Assembly: GCA_013002205.1 (NCBI GenBank)
Contig: JABDKN010000277.1
Span: forward strand, 1-55,256
DNA: 55,256 nt
Origin: Granulosicoccus sp.
GTDB lineage: Bacteria; Pseudomonadota; Gammaproteobacteria; Granulosicoccales; Granulosicoccaceae
Direction of reading: 5' to 3'
The position numbers and the translations under genes are program-made. The notes below the pieces were generated by a model. It had not been told where the DNA came from, ran no database searches, and saw only the letters and a program-made list of their open reading frames with translations. This document shows, in pieces, positions 36,016 to 44,046 of the stretch. Each line of letters starts with the position of its first letter. Position 1 is the first letter of the stretch.

Positions 36016-36955
36016 CGGCTTGGTCCCGCTCCGGCCCTGCTGCCGGCGACCGCCCCTCTTTCCCGGCAGCCATCACTGCATCGACCACTGCACGGCGCTG
36101 CAGCAGCAGGCGTTGCCCACGTCGATATGCCAGCATCTGCACGACCAGGTGGTCCAGCAGAGGTGCCGAGAGACTGGCCAGCAGGGCAGCATTGATGGCC
36201 GCTGCCAGCACGTCCTGGTCAGCGTGCAGTAAGACCATCGCCAGCACACCGAACAACAGACCATGAGCAAAGCGAGACGCATCGGTGGAGCCGCCCGCTG
36301 CAGGATCGGTGACCAGGTACAGGGCGACCAGTGCCAGGGTGCTCGACTGCTCAAGCTGCCAGGACGCTGCCTCGCCTGGGGATCCTGCGAGCAGGAACAC
36401 GGCACTGGCCAGTATACCCAGTAGCGTCCGTATCGATATCAATTCGACACTGGTCAGCACGATGGCAGGTATCAGCAGGGCTGCAATGGGAACAGCAGAC
36501 AGCGGAATGTCGCTGCTGGTCGATGAAAAGGTGAACAGGGCAAAGCCCATCCCGGTGACCACCGGATTGAGAAACGAAAAACCCCGTCCGCCAAAGAGAC
36601 GGTCGCCGAATACGCTGCCGAAGCTCACCGTGAAGACGATTTCCCGGATGCCGAAATCAACCGGCAGCAACAGGGCAAAAAGCAGTGCGTGAACCAGGTC
36701 CTGGATGCTGAACAGCGCTCCTGCCGGCGGCAGCATCAGGCGAAACAAGAGTTGCCAGGCTTGCAGTAACAGCGCGACGAGAAACGCTGTTCGCAGCCAG
36801 CCCGCCGGCTCCTGCCAGATGGCGAAACCGACTGCCGGGGCCAGTGCAAGCAGCCAGAGCAAGGCGATCCGTTCTGCCTGCCAGACACTGGTCAGCGGGC
36901 TTGTGACTGGCGTGTTGCCACTGGTATGGCCCGGCCGCCACTCGGGAAGATTCAT
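36008..36955 (-). CDS. nqrB: Shortened Nqr subunit B
   Basis: A 315-residue membrane subunit, about 85-100 residues shorter than usual NqrB. F-L-N-P-V-V-T-G-M-G and Y-L-V-T-D-P-A-A-G-G are recognisable and colinear with the family. The stretch between them is about 70 residues instead of about 125, and the usual G-Y-S-G-A-T-A FMN-attachment motif is not found; the sequence there is F-S-S-T-S-S-D-I-P-L. So this copy seems to lack the covalent FMN site (Thr236 in Vibrio) on NqrB. The start at 36955 overlaps the nqrA stop (ATGA). Electron transfer may be rewired, or this may be a divergent Nqr variant. Confidence 0.85.
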   Translation of the reverse strand: MNLPEWRPGHTSGNTPVTSPLTSVWQAERIALLWLLALAPAVGFAIWQEPAGWLRTAFLVALLLQAWQLLFRLMLPPAGALFSIQDLVHALLFALLLPVDFGIREIVFTVSFGSVFGDRLFGGRGFSFLNPVVTGMGFALFTFSSTSSDIPLSAVPIAALLIPAIVLTSVELISIRTLLGILASAVFLLAGSPGEAASWQLEQSSTLALVALYLVTDPAAGGSTDASRFAHGLLFGVLAMVLLHADQDVLAAAINAALLASLSAPLLDHLVVQMLAYRRGQRLLLQRRAVVDAVMAAGKEGRSPAAGPERDQADV

Positions 36956-38259
36956 GGATGACCTGTCAACTGTCGATGACAACGGGTCAGCGCAGCCGGA
37001 TAGTCGTTACCGACCGGGCAGACGAAGGCATGCAGTTCAAGGTCTTCGGCCGCCAGATCAAGGCAACCCATGGATTCGGCCGCAGCGAAATCCAGTCTGG
37101 CCAGAGTCCGGAGAAGCGGCACAGCGGGCATGCTCAGAGCGCTGATTCGATCAAACCGGGGTTCGGCGGCGAAGCCATTCAGCTGAATGTCCCCAGATTC
37201 TGCCCCGGACCTTGTCCCGGACCTTGTCCCGGACTTTGCCCCGGACTTTGACATGAACGAGACTGCCGTGCCTGAACGCATCGACAACATGCCCGATGAC
37301 ACGACTTGTCGATCAAATCGATCAAGCCATCGTCTGTGCTTCCCTGCAAACACGCTGCCACAGATCGGATCGGTATTTTTAGTATCCCGTAATTGACCTG
37401 CCAGCAGATCGTCCAGCCTGGCACCCAGGCGGGTCTTCAGCAGTCTGGGTTGACGTACGTTCGATCCTGCCAATGCGATCACGCGCCCGAAGTCCAGGGT
37501 ACCCGATTGCAGCAAGGTGCCGATGGCAATGACGTCCTGGCAGTCGATATGCCAGACCGGGTGTTCCCGGTCGCAAGGGTATAACTGCTGAATATGCACA
37601 CCTGCCAGTCCTGCTGGATGAGTACCGGAGAAAGCCACCACCTGGACCCGCTTACATTGCCTGTCGGGAAGTCTGCTTGCCTTCTCCTGGCAGACATACA
37701 CTGGTCCAGCGGTCAGCATGGCGAGCGCATCGACACCGATGCCGAATTCGGTGGCGCGGGCTGCGATGATGACGGCAGGGTCGGCGGCCAGTGGCCGGGT
37801 ATCCATGGCCGTGATGAAAATGGCCGCCGGGGTGGCATCGGGTGGTGGCGTCGTTTCGAAAGGCCGCTGGCGCAGATGCGTCCAGAGTCCCGAACGCTGC
37901 AACAGGTCACGCAACTGGTGGGCATTGTCTACCGGGGCAAAGCGCTCGACGCGGCAGGCCATAGACGCGTCGCAGCGTATTTCGATGGCAGTCAGTTGCT
38001 GCCGCGAGTCTCTCTCGATGCGGGAGACGATTCCGCTTGCCGGGGCAAGGTGTCGCACCTGGGGCGCATGTCGATCCCGAAACAGCCCCTCGCCCATGCG
38101 CACCGGCTGCCCCTCGGTAACTGCTTCCTCAGGCTGTAATAGCGTGTTCGCCGGCCGCTGCCAGGCAACATGCCGTATTGGCGGTCCGTCATGTAATGTC
38201 TGCTCGGGAGCACCGTCGAGTGCCAGGGCCAGACCGCGCTTGAGTGTTACGGTTTTCAC
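36952..38259 (-). CDS. nqrA: Nqr subunit A
   Basis: A 435-residue peripheral subunit with the family N-terminus (L-K-R-G-L-A-L-A-L-D-G-A-P), T-A-M-D-T-R-P-L-A near 150 and H-P-A-G-L-A-G near 214. The C-terminal A-F-V-C-P resembles F-V-C-P of Vibrio NqrA. The segment at about 325-356 is unlike typical NqrA: it is a Ser/Gly/Thr/Arg-rich run (S-G-A-K, S-G-T-R twice, S-G-A-E) encoded by a 12-bp tandem repeat. The start is GTG at 38259. This is the first gene of the operon; a FNR-type site lies 35-48 bp upstream of the start. Confidence 0.93.
   Translation of the reverse strand: MKTVTLKRGLALALDGAPEQTLHDGPPIRHVAWQRPANTLLQPEEAVTEGQPVRMGEGLFRDRHAPQVRHLAPASGIVSRIERDSRQQLTAIEIRCDASMACRVERFAPVDNAHQLRDLLQRSGLWTHLRQRPFETTPPPDATPAAIFITAMDTRPLAADPAVIIAARATEFGIGVDALAMLTAGPVYVCQEKASRLPDRQCKRVQVVAFSGTHPAGLAGVHIQQLYPCDREHPVWHIDCQDVIAIGTLLQSGTLDFGRVIALAGSNVRQPRLLKTRLGARLDDLLAGQLRDTKNTDPICGSVFAGKHRRWLDRFDRQVVSSGMLSMRSGTAVSFMSKSGAKSGTRSGTRSGAESGDIQLNGFAAEPRFDRISALSMPAVPLLRTLARLDFAAAESMGCLDLAAEDLELHAFVCPVGNDYPAALTRCHRQLTGHP
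37201..37248 (-). repeat. Four 12-bp tandem repeats inside nqrA
   Basis: Plus-strand units are TGCCCCGGACCT, TGTCCCGGACCT, TGTCCCGGACTT and TGCCCCGGACTT. They encode Ser-Gly-(Ala/Thr)-(Lys/Arg/Glu) units and keep the reading frame. The repeat lies in a region where normal NqrA has different sequence. Confidence 0.9.
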
Positions 38260-38293
38260 CTGCTCATTACAGCCCTCTGCAGTGCGACGCTAT

Positions 38294-38307
38294 TTGATCC
38301 TGGTCAA
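38294..38307. promoter_or_regulatory. FNR/Anr-like binding site between nqrA and a multiheme cytochrome gene
   Basis: TTGATCCTGGTCAA matches TTGAT-N4-ATCAA at 9 of 10 fixed positions. The centre (38300.5) lies 41.5 bp upstream of about 38342. A CAGAAT -10-like hexamer at 38330-38335 sits at the right place for a class II activated plus-strand promoter of the cytochrome gene. It could also affect the minus-strand nqr promoter. Confidence 0.6.
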
Positions 38308-38405
38308 GATACCACGTGAAGACGTCGTCCAGAATCGGGGCAGGGTCTTGCATCATATGCAGAACCCCGCTGGATGTCTGATCAGGCTGGCTGGAGTGAG
38401 TCGAT

Positions 38406-39563
38406 ATGTGGTTGAGAGTACTCGGTGAATTCGTCAGTCGCGCGCACCAGGCATCGACATGCCGGCCGCGCCCGCCCGGACTGTGGCGTGATCTGCCAGG
38501 CGCCATCGGCCTGCTGCTGGCAAGCGGCTTTCTCGCTCCTGTGCAGGTTTACGCCGATGAACCGGCCATCGAATCGCTGTGGTCCGGATCAGCGCATGCT
38601 GACGACAGCTCCGAGTCGTTTCGCCACTGGGACAAGGAGGGTGAAATTCCCACGGGATGCGCAAGCTGCCATTCGACGACCGGCTTTCTCGACTTTCTGG
38701 GCGAGGATGGATCTGCCGCCGGCACGGTGGAGCATGCTGCCAGGACCGGCACGGTGATCGAGTGCGCAAGTTGCCACAATGACGCACTCCGCCAACTCGA
38801 CAAGGTGGTCTTTCCGTCCGGGCTCTCCGTGACCGATACGGGTACATCGACCAGTTGCACGCTGTGTCACCAGGGACGTATGTCAACGCCCGGTGTGAAT
38901 GAAAATCTTGAGGCTCTGCCGGACGATGGTGTCTCGGCGGATCTGTCATTCATGAATATACATTATCGAGCTGCCGCGGCGAGTCTGTATGGCAGTGAGG
39001 TACGGGGCGGGTATGAATACGCGGGAAAGGCATACGCCGCTCGTTTCACTCATCCAGAGCCCTTGAACAACTGTGTCGGCTGTCACGATCCTCATGCGTT
39101 GAGCGTGCGATCGCAGCAGTGCACGGAGTGCCATGAAGGAATCGCCGAAGATCAGCTCGCCAGCATACGACTCGGGTCGCCGGATCATGATGGTGATGGA
39201 GACACGACGGCTGGTGTCTCCGTGGAACTTGCCAATCTTCACCGCCTGCTGTACGACGCCATTACCCTGTATGCCACCGGCGTGTCGAAGTCACCGGTGG
39301 TGTACGATTCAGGTAGCTACCCCTACTTCTTCCAGGACACTGACGCGAACGGGCAGGTCGATGAGGGCGAGGCGGTGTTCCCCAATCGATATCAGTCCTG
39401 GACGCCCCGACTGCTACGTGCAGCCTATAACTATCAGTTCGTCGCCAAGGACCCGGGAAGCTGGGCGCATAACCCCCGCTACGCTGCCCAGTTGTTGATA
39501 GACAGTATCGAGGACCTGCAGGAGAGCATCGATCTCGATACCCCGGCAATGATCCGCCAGTAG
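38406..39563 (+). CDS. Exported five-heme cytochrome c
   Basis: A 385-residue protein. A hydrophobic segment (about 31-50) follows a basic N-terminus, a signal peptide or anchor. Five CxxCH heme sites are present at 85-89, 120-124, 151-155, 223-227 and 239-243. A likely Ca-binding D-H-D-G-D-G-D (260-266) and an EF-hand-like loop D-T-D-A-N-G-Q-V-D-E-G-E (311-322) follow, then a helical tail with W-T-P-R-L-L-R-A-A-Y-N-Y-Q. This layout resembles multiheme cytochromes of anaerobic respiratory chains (cytochrome c3-like proteins). It is divergent from nqrA and may be under the FNR-type site. The electron partner is not known. Confidence 0.85.
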   Translation: MWLRVLGEFVSRAHQASTCRPRPPGLWRDLPGAIGLLLASGFLAPVQVYADEPAIESLWSGSAHADDSSESFRHWDKEGEIPTGCASCHSTTGFLDFLGEDGSAAGTVEHAARTGTVIECASCHNDALRQLDKVVFPSGLSVTDTGTSTSCTLCHQGRMSTPGVNENLEALPDDGVSADLSFMNIHYRAAAASLYGSEVRGGYEYAGKAYAARFTHPEPLNNCVGCHDPHALSVRSQQCTECHEGIAEDQLASIRLGSPDHDGDGDTTAGVSVELANLHRLLYDAITLYATGVSKSPVVYDSGSYPYFFQDTDANGQVDEGEAVFPNRYQSWTPRLLRAAYNYQFVAKDPGSWAHNPRYAAQLLIDSIEDLQESIDLDTPAMIRQ

Positions 39564-39631
39564 ACCGGGGGGGTGACTCCTGGACAGGCGACCAGCGGAG
39601 TCCACACGCTGGCAACCGCGTAAGCTGCGAA

Positions 39632-39877
39632 TCAGGGCCGCTTACGCAGCAGCGCATCCAGTTGGTCCACGGCCATGGCCCACTGAGCATCCTCGGCGAT
39701 TGCCTCCTGCAGGAACGCTGCCTGCGAATCATTCCAGAAGGGCGCGTCGGCAATTTTCATGGTGGCAGGTAAGGGACCGTGGGTGGCAAGAAAAGCCTGC
39801 AGCGCATCATCACTGTCATCCAGACCCAGTTGTTCCATGAGGTGTTCAAGTGTTGCTTCACTCGAGGGTGATTCCAT
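39632..39877 (-). CDS. Small DUF2789-family protein
   Basis: An 81-residue soluble protein. It matches DUF2789, with L-M-E-Q-L-G-L near the start, then H-G-P-L-P, A-D-A-P-F-W and Q-A-A-F-L-Q-E-A. I chose ATG at 39877 because AGGAG lies six bases upstream; the open frame to 39952 adds an unsupported Cys-rich start. No function is established. It converges on the cytochrome gene and is divergent from the DUF481 gene. Confidence 0.85.
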   Translation of the reverse strand: MESPSSEATLEHLMEQLGLDDSDDALQAFLATHGPLPATMKIADAPFWNDSQAAFLQEAIAEDAQWAMAVDQLDALLRKRP

Positions 39878-40124
39878 GATGATCTCCTGGGTATATCGGT
39901 TGGCGCGTGCAAGGGTGTCGAGAGTGTAACAAGCACGTTTCTCGCAGGACATCCTTCGCCTGATTTGTAAGAAATACCTGCACTGCCGTCAAACTTCTGT
40001 CCACAGCCCCCGTTCGACGTCGCCAGGCACAGACTGGCGCGGATATTGATATTGGATTCCATGTGGTGTTTCGCATTCGTGGCGGCACATCGGTCACCAG
40101 AGAGAACGGGGGAATGTGAATTCA

Positions 40125-40955
40125 ATGGTTCGAAACAGCATCGCCACCGGCCTGACGGGCATGCTGGTGTACCTGGTCATGTCCGGCAACGCACTGGCGG
40201 GTTACCAGATGCCGCGAAATCTCCAGCAGGGCTGGGATGGCAAGGTGCAGCTCGGTGCTCTGGCAACGTTCGGTGCCACCGATAGCAGTGCGGTATCTGC
40301 ACGCACTGATTTCACCTATCGGGGTGCTCGACTCGAACACGAGATTACGACCAAGGTGTATCGCAGTTCCAGCGAATCGCTGGTTACCAGGCGCAATGCG
40401 CAGGGGGAGGAGATCAGGGATGAGGACGGCCTGCCGGTTCGGGATATGGTCAAGAGCACGACCAATGACCGGCGGTTCATCAGTGTCCAGCCGCGCTGGT
40501 TTTTCACCTCGGTGCACTATGCCTTCCTCCTTGCGGATGCTGAATTCAACGAGCCTGCGGACATTGAGTCGTCAACTCGGCAGGTAGCCGGTGTCGGTTA
40601 CAAGCTGTGGAAGAGCCGCAGGGATTTCATCAGTGCCGCCGTGGGTGTAGGACGCAAGAAGCTGGTGCAGGTTTCCGGAGAATCCGAGGAAGGCGCCATC
40701 GGGTACGTGGGACTGAGATTGAATCGACGGCTGAATGACAAGATCGCCGTGGCGCTTGATTTCGATTCCGACTTTGGTGGCAGGAATCGCTTCTCGGAAG
40801 CCGAGGCGTCACTGTCCTGGAAAGTACGGGGGCCAGTAGCTGTCAAGTTCAAGTACGAGGCCAGATTCAACAGTAACTTCGTCAACCCCTGGAATACCTT
40901 TGATGCCGGAGTCGAGGCGGCCATGAGCGTCAATCTGGAAATTGAGATTTTCTGA
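40125..40955 (+). CDS. DUF481-family outer-membrane beta-barrel protein
   Basis: A 276-residue protein. The signal peptide ends near residue 26 (A-L-A before G-Y-Q-M-P). The rest alternates polar and hydrophobic residues and has the pattern of DUF481/YdiY salt-induced outer-membrane proteins, including R-T-D-F-T-Y-R-G and a final F (E-I-E-I-F). I preferred ATG at 40125 (11 bases after a GGGGGA sequence) to GTG at 40116. The kinase gene starts 3 bp after the stop, so the barrel, kinase and regulator form one operon. Confidence 0.8.
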   Translation: MVRNSIATGLTGMLVYLVMSGNALAGYQMPRNLQQGWDGKVQLGALATFGATDSSAVSARTDFTYRGARLEHEITTKVYRSSSESLVTRRNAQGEEIRDEDGLPVRDMVKSTTNDRRFISVQPRWFFTSVHYAFLLADAEFNEPADIESSTRQVAGVGYKLWKSRRDFISAAVGVGRKKLVQVSGESEEGAIGYVGLRLNRRLNDKIAVALDFDSDFGGRNRFSEAEASLSWKVRGPVAVKFKYEARFNSNFVNPWNTFDAGVEAAMSVNLEIEIF

Positions 40956-40958
40956 ACC

Positions 40959-42437
40959 ATGACTGCACGAGAAGAGATGCTGCAGCTTGACCAGTACCAG
41001 CTGGCTCTGGCCATTTCACCGGTTCCGATGCTGCTGGTATCCAAGACAGGCGAGATCATGTTGACCAACCAGTTGCTTGACGGCCTGTTTGGCTACGAGC
41101 CATCGGAACTGAGTGGTGAGCGGGTCGAGATCCTCATTCCTGAATCGTTTCACAAACACCATCCGGATCTGCGGGAGGCCTATTTCAGGCTTCCGTCGAA
41201 GAGAAACATGGGGCATGGACGAGATCTCAATGGCATTACCAAAACAGGCGAGATCATCCCGCTGGAGCTGGGCCTGGACTCGGTGACGGTGGACGGGGAG
41301 ATTTGTGCCCTGGTGGTTGCACTGGATATCCGGTATCGAAAGCTGCACGAAAACCGCATGAATCTGGCCATGGATGCTGCTGCCAGCGCGATGATCATGG
41401 TGGATGAGCAAGGCTTGATCGTTTTCGTCAACAAGGCTGCATTGCTGCTGTTCGGCTATGAAGAAACCGAATTGCTGAACAGTCCGGTGGAGCGGCTCGT
41501 TCCCCGCGAGATACGGCACGTCCACCCGACCTATCGCAACAGTTTCATGAGTGCCAGCAACGCGCGACCAATGGCAAAGGAACTGGATCTCCACGCGTTG
41601 CACAGGGATGGTCACAGGATACCGGTGGAAATCGCGCTCACCCCGGTTGAAACGCCTACCCAGACCATGGTGGTCAGTACCATCATTGATCTTTCCGAGC
41701 GGTTGGAAGCGGAGCGGATGGTCGCTGCGAAGTCCAGGGAGCTTGCTCAGGTGAACAATGAACTCACGCAGTTTGCCTACAGCGCCAGCCATGATCTCAA
41801 AGCACCCTTGTCGTCGATAGTGGGGCTCCTGGCCGTCTGTCACGAGGACCTGGATGACGGGAATCTTGAGGAAGTGCGCGAGAATCTGCAAAAGTGTCTG
41901 CAGATCAGCCGTCGAAGTGCCGATAAGGTTGAAGGTGTACTGGCGATAGCGCGCGTCGATCGGGATGCGTTCACGTACGAGACAGTCATGCTGGAGCCGA
42001 TCATTCGGGAAATGTGGCTGGACCTGACGGGGCCCAATGAGTTCAATGTCCGGTTGCTTCTGGAACTGGATCATGCGGATCCGGTATCGGTCGAGCTCAA
42101 TACTTTCAAGGTCATTCTTGAGAACCTGCTGTCAAACGCCATTCGGTATCGTGACTATGACAAGGAAAACAACGACATCATCATCAGAACCAGCAGTAGA
42201 GACGAGAACCTGACAGTTGCCGTGACAGACAACGGTATCGGTATACCCGAAGGGAGTCAGCATGCAGTATTCGAAATGTTCAAGCGTATTGACGAGCGTA
42301 GCGACGACGGTCTGGGACTGGCGCTGGTGAAGAAGCAGATAGAACGATTGAATGGAACCATAGCACTGGAAAGCATCGAGGGCACGGGAACGACCTTCAC
42401 TATTACGCTTCCCCTGCACGAAGGGAATGGCCAATGA
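40959..42437 (+). CDS. PAS-PAS sensor histidine kinase
   Basis: A 492-residue soluble kinase. Two PAS domains (about 10-130 and 130-250), a coiled coil, then HisKA with Y-S-A-S-H-D-L-K-A-P-L (His278), a phytochrome-type H-D-L-K-A-P box. HATPase motifs are N-A-I-R-Y, D-N-G-I-G-I-P and G-L-G-L-A-L-V. There are no membrane segments. A full-length kinase with no output domain on its own fits the next gene as its receiver. Its start is 3 bp after the DUF481 gene and it overlaps the regulator gene (ATGA). Confidence 0.9.
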   Translation: MTAREEMLQLDQYQLALAISPVPMLLVSKTGEIMLTNQLLDGLFGYEPSELSGERVEILIPESFHKHHPDLREAYFRLPSKRNMGHGRDLNGITKTGEIIPLELGLDSVTVDGEICALVVALDIRYRKLHENRMNLAMDAAASAMIMVDEQGLIVFVNKAALLLFGYEETELLNSPVERLVPREIRHVHPTYRNSFMSASNARPMAKELDLHALHRDGHRIPVEIALTPVETPTQTMVVSTIIDLSERLEAERMVAAKSRELAQVNNELTQFAYSASHDLKAPLSSIVGLLAVCHEDLDDGNLEEVRENLQKCLQISRRSADKVEGVLAIARVDRDAFTYETVMLEPIIREMWLDLTGPNEFNVRLLLELDHADPVSVELNTFKVILENLLSNAIRYRDYDKENNDIIIRTSSRDENLTVAVTDNGIGIPEGSQHAVFEMFKRIDERSDDGLGLALVKKQIERLNGTIALESIEGTGTTFTITLPLHEGNGQ

Positions 42438-42850
42438 AGATACCGGTAGTGGTTGTCGATGATCAGGAGGTGGATCGTTACCTGATCCGTCGTCGACTGG
42501 CCAGGACAGACGACTTTGAATTGCTCGATGAATTGCCAAGTGGCGATCGGTTTCTGCAGCAATACTTCATGGCCGACCGGTCTGGCCGCGATGGCCCTGC
42601 CACCCTGCTGGTACTGATGGACATCAATATGCCCGGGCTTGACGGGTTCCAGACGATAGACGCGGCTCAGAAACTGATCTCTGATGGCCAGGGCCCCGAT
42701 AATCTGGTGGTCCTGATATTTACCTCGTCCGATAGTGCGCAGGACAGGGAGCGCGCAGAGGAATTTCCCCTGGTCAAAGGCTATATATCCAAGCCGGTCG
42801 ACAATGAGGGCATTTCGCGTATACGCGAGATCTATCTCTCGATCAGCTGA
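42434..42850 (+). CDS. Single-domain response regulator
   Basis: A 138-residue receiver with no DNA-binding domain. The acidic pair is D-D-Q-E (9-12), the phosphoacceptor is probably Asp63 (L-M-D-I-N-M-P-G), and the conserved Lys is in S-K-P-V. It resembles Rcp1/CheY-like regulators that are partners of HDLKAP kinases. ATG at 42434 overlaps the kinase stop, so the two are a cognate pair. Confidence 0.9.
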   Translation: MKIPVVVVDDQEVDRYLIRRRLARTDDFELLDELPSGDRFLQQYFMADRSGRDGPATLLVLMDINMPGLDGFQTIDAAQKLISDGQGPDNLVVLIFTSSDSAQDRERAEEFPLVKGYISKPVDNEGISRIREIYLSIS

Positions 42851-42978
42851 TCTTTTCGGCGTCGGTATGCAAGGGTCGATGCCATTCACTGTTTGAGACC
42901 ACTTTTCGGGACGACAGCAGAGCTTGTCGGCGTTAGTCTACTGGCTGCACAATAGACTCACTCCCGGGGAGGCCCTTC

Positions 42979-44034
42979 ATGCCGTCTATCTACGACACAG
43001 ACGAGAAGCGCTGGCAGGCAGTCCAGGCGCGCGAAAGCGCAGCAGATGGCAGTTTTCTGTATGGCGTCGTTACCACGGGCATCTACTGTCATCCATCGTG
43101 TCCTTCGCGAGCAGCCCTGAAGCGTAACACGCGATTTTATGCCAACCGGAGCGCGGCCATCGCCGATGGCATGAGACCGTGCAGGCGGTGTCGCTCAGAT
43201 GAGCCACCATTGCTGGAGCGCCAGCGCCAGCTGGTCGAGAAAGCCTGTGTGCTGATTTCCGACTCTGAGGAAGCTGTCAAGGTCGATGCGCTGGCCATGC
43301 AACTCGGCGTCAGTCGATTCCATCTGCAGAAACTGTTCAGGCAATTCCTGCAAATAGGTCCTAAGCAATACATCAAATCAGTGCGTGCTCAACGTGCAGC
43401 CCACATTCTGGGTGGCGATGGGGAAGTCCTGGATGGCATCTATGAAGCCGGCTACCACAGTTCTGCTGCCTATTATGCAGACGGTGCACAGCGGTTGGGC
43501 ATGCCTGCCCGTGTCTATAAACGACAGGGTGAGGGCATGCACATTCGCTATGCGTTCGCCACGACGCGTTTCGGAAAAATCGTGGTCGCCGCTACCCGCA
43601 TCGGTGTGTGCAGCATCCTGTTCGGCGAGTCTCAGACGCAGCTTGTCGAGGATCTCACGGCGCGCTTCTGCAAGGCCAGCCTGGTGCGTGACCGGGAGAC
43701 GTTGCAGCAACTGGTTGAGCAGGTAGTGGCTGGCATCGAGGATCCGTCACTGGCTGCACGACTGCCTCTTGATATCCAGGGTACCGCGTTCCAGGAGAAA
43801 GTGTGGTCTGCCCTGCGTGACATTGCGCCTGGTGACACGGCCACCTATGCCGAAGTGGCTGCCAGCATTGGCAAGCCTGAGGCGGCGCGCGCGGTGGCCA
43901 GCGCCTGCGCGGCAAATCCGGTTGCCGTCATCGTGCCCTGTCATCGCGTACTGGGTGCCGGCAGCAAGCTGGCGGGATACCGGTGGGGAGTGGACAGAAA
44001 GCGCCGCCTGCTGGCACACGAGGAAACCCACTGA
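42979..44034 (+). CDS. ada: Ada: methylphosphotriester sensor, AraC regulator and O6-methylguanine methyltransferase
   Basis: A 351-residue protein with the three Ada parts. The N-terminal zinc domain has C37, C41, C68 and C71 (C-H-P-S-C and C-R-R-C), the first being the methylphosphotriester acceptor. An AraC-type helix-turn-helix lies at about 85-175. The C-terminal methyltransferase has the active P-C-H-R-V, Cys321. The Zn ligands have the same spacing as E. coli Ada (C38, C42, C69, C72). It repairs methylated DNA and induces the adaptive response. No alkA or alkB neighbour is seen. Confidence 0.95.
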   Translation: MPSIYDTDEKRWQAVQARESAADGSFLYGVVTTGIYCHPSCPSRAALKRNTRFYANRSAAIADGMRPCRRCRSDEPPLLERQRQLVEKACVLISDSEEAVKVDALAMQLGVSRFHLQKLFRQFLQIGPKQYIKSVRAQRAAHILGGDGEVLDGIYEAGYHSSAAYYADGAQRLGMPARVYKRQGEGMHIRYAFATTRFGKIVVAATRIGVCSILFGESQTQLVEDLTARFCKASLVRDRETLQQLVEQVVAGIEDPSLAARLPLDIQGTAFQEKVWSALRDIAPGDTATYAEVAASIGKPEAARAVASACAANPVAVIVPCHRVLGAGSKLAGYRWGVDRKRRLLAHEETH

Positions 44035-44046
44035 GGCCTGGCCTCC

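Noticed and set aside
32713-38259. Possible Rnf rather than Nqr complex
   Set aside because: NqrA and NqrF are present, in order A-F, with NqrF ferredoxin and flavin motifs; RnfB and RnfC are absent.
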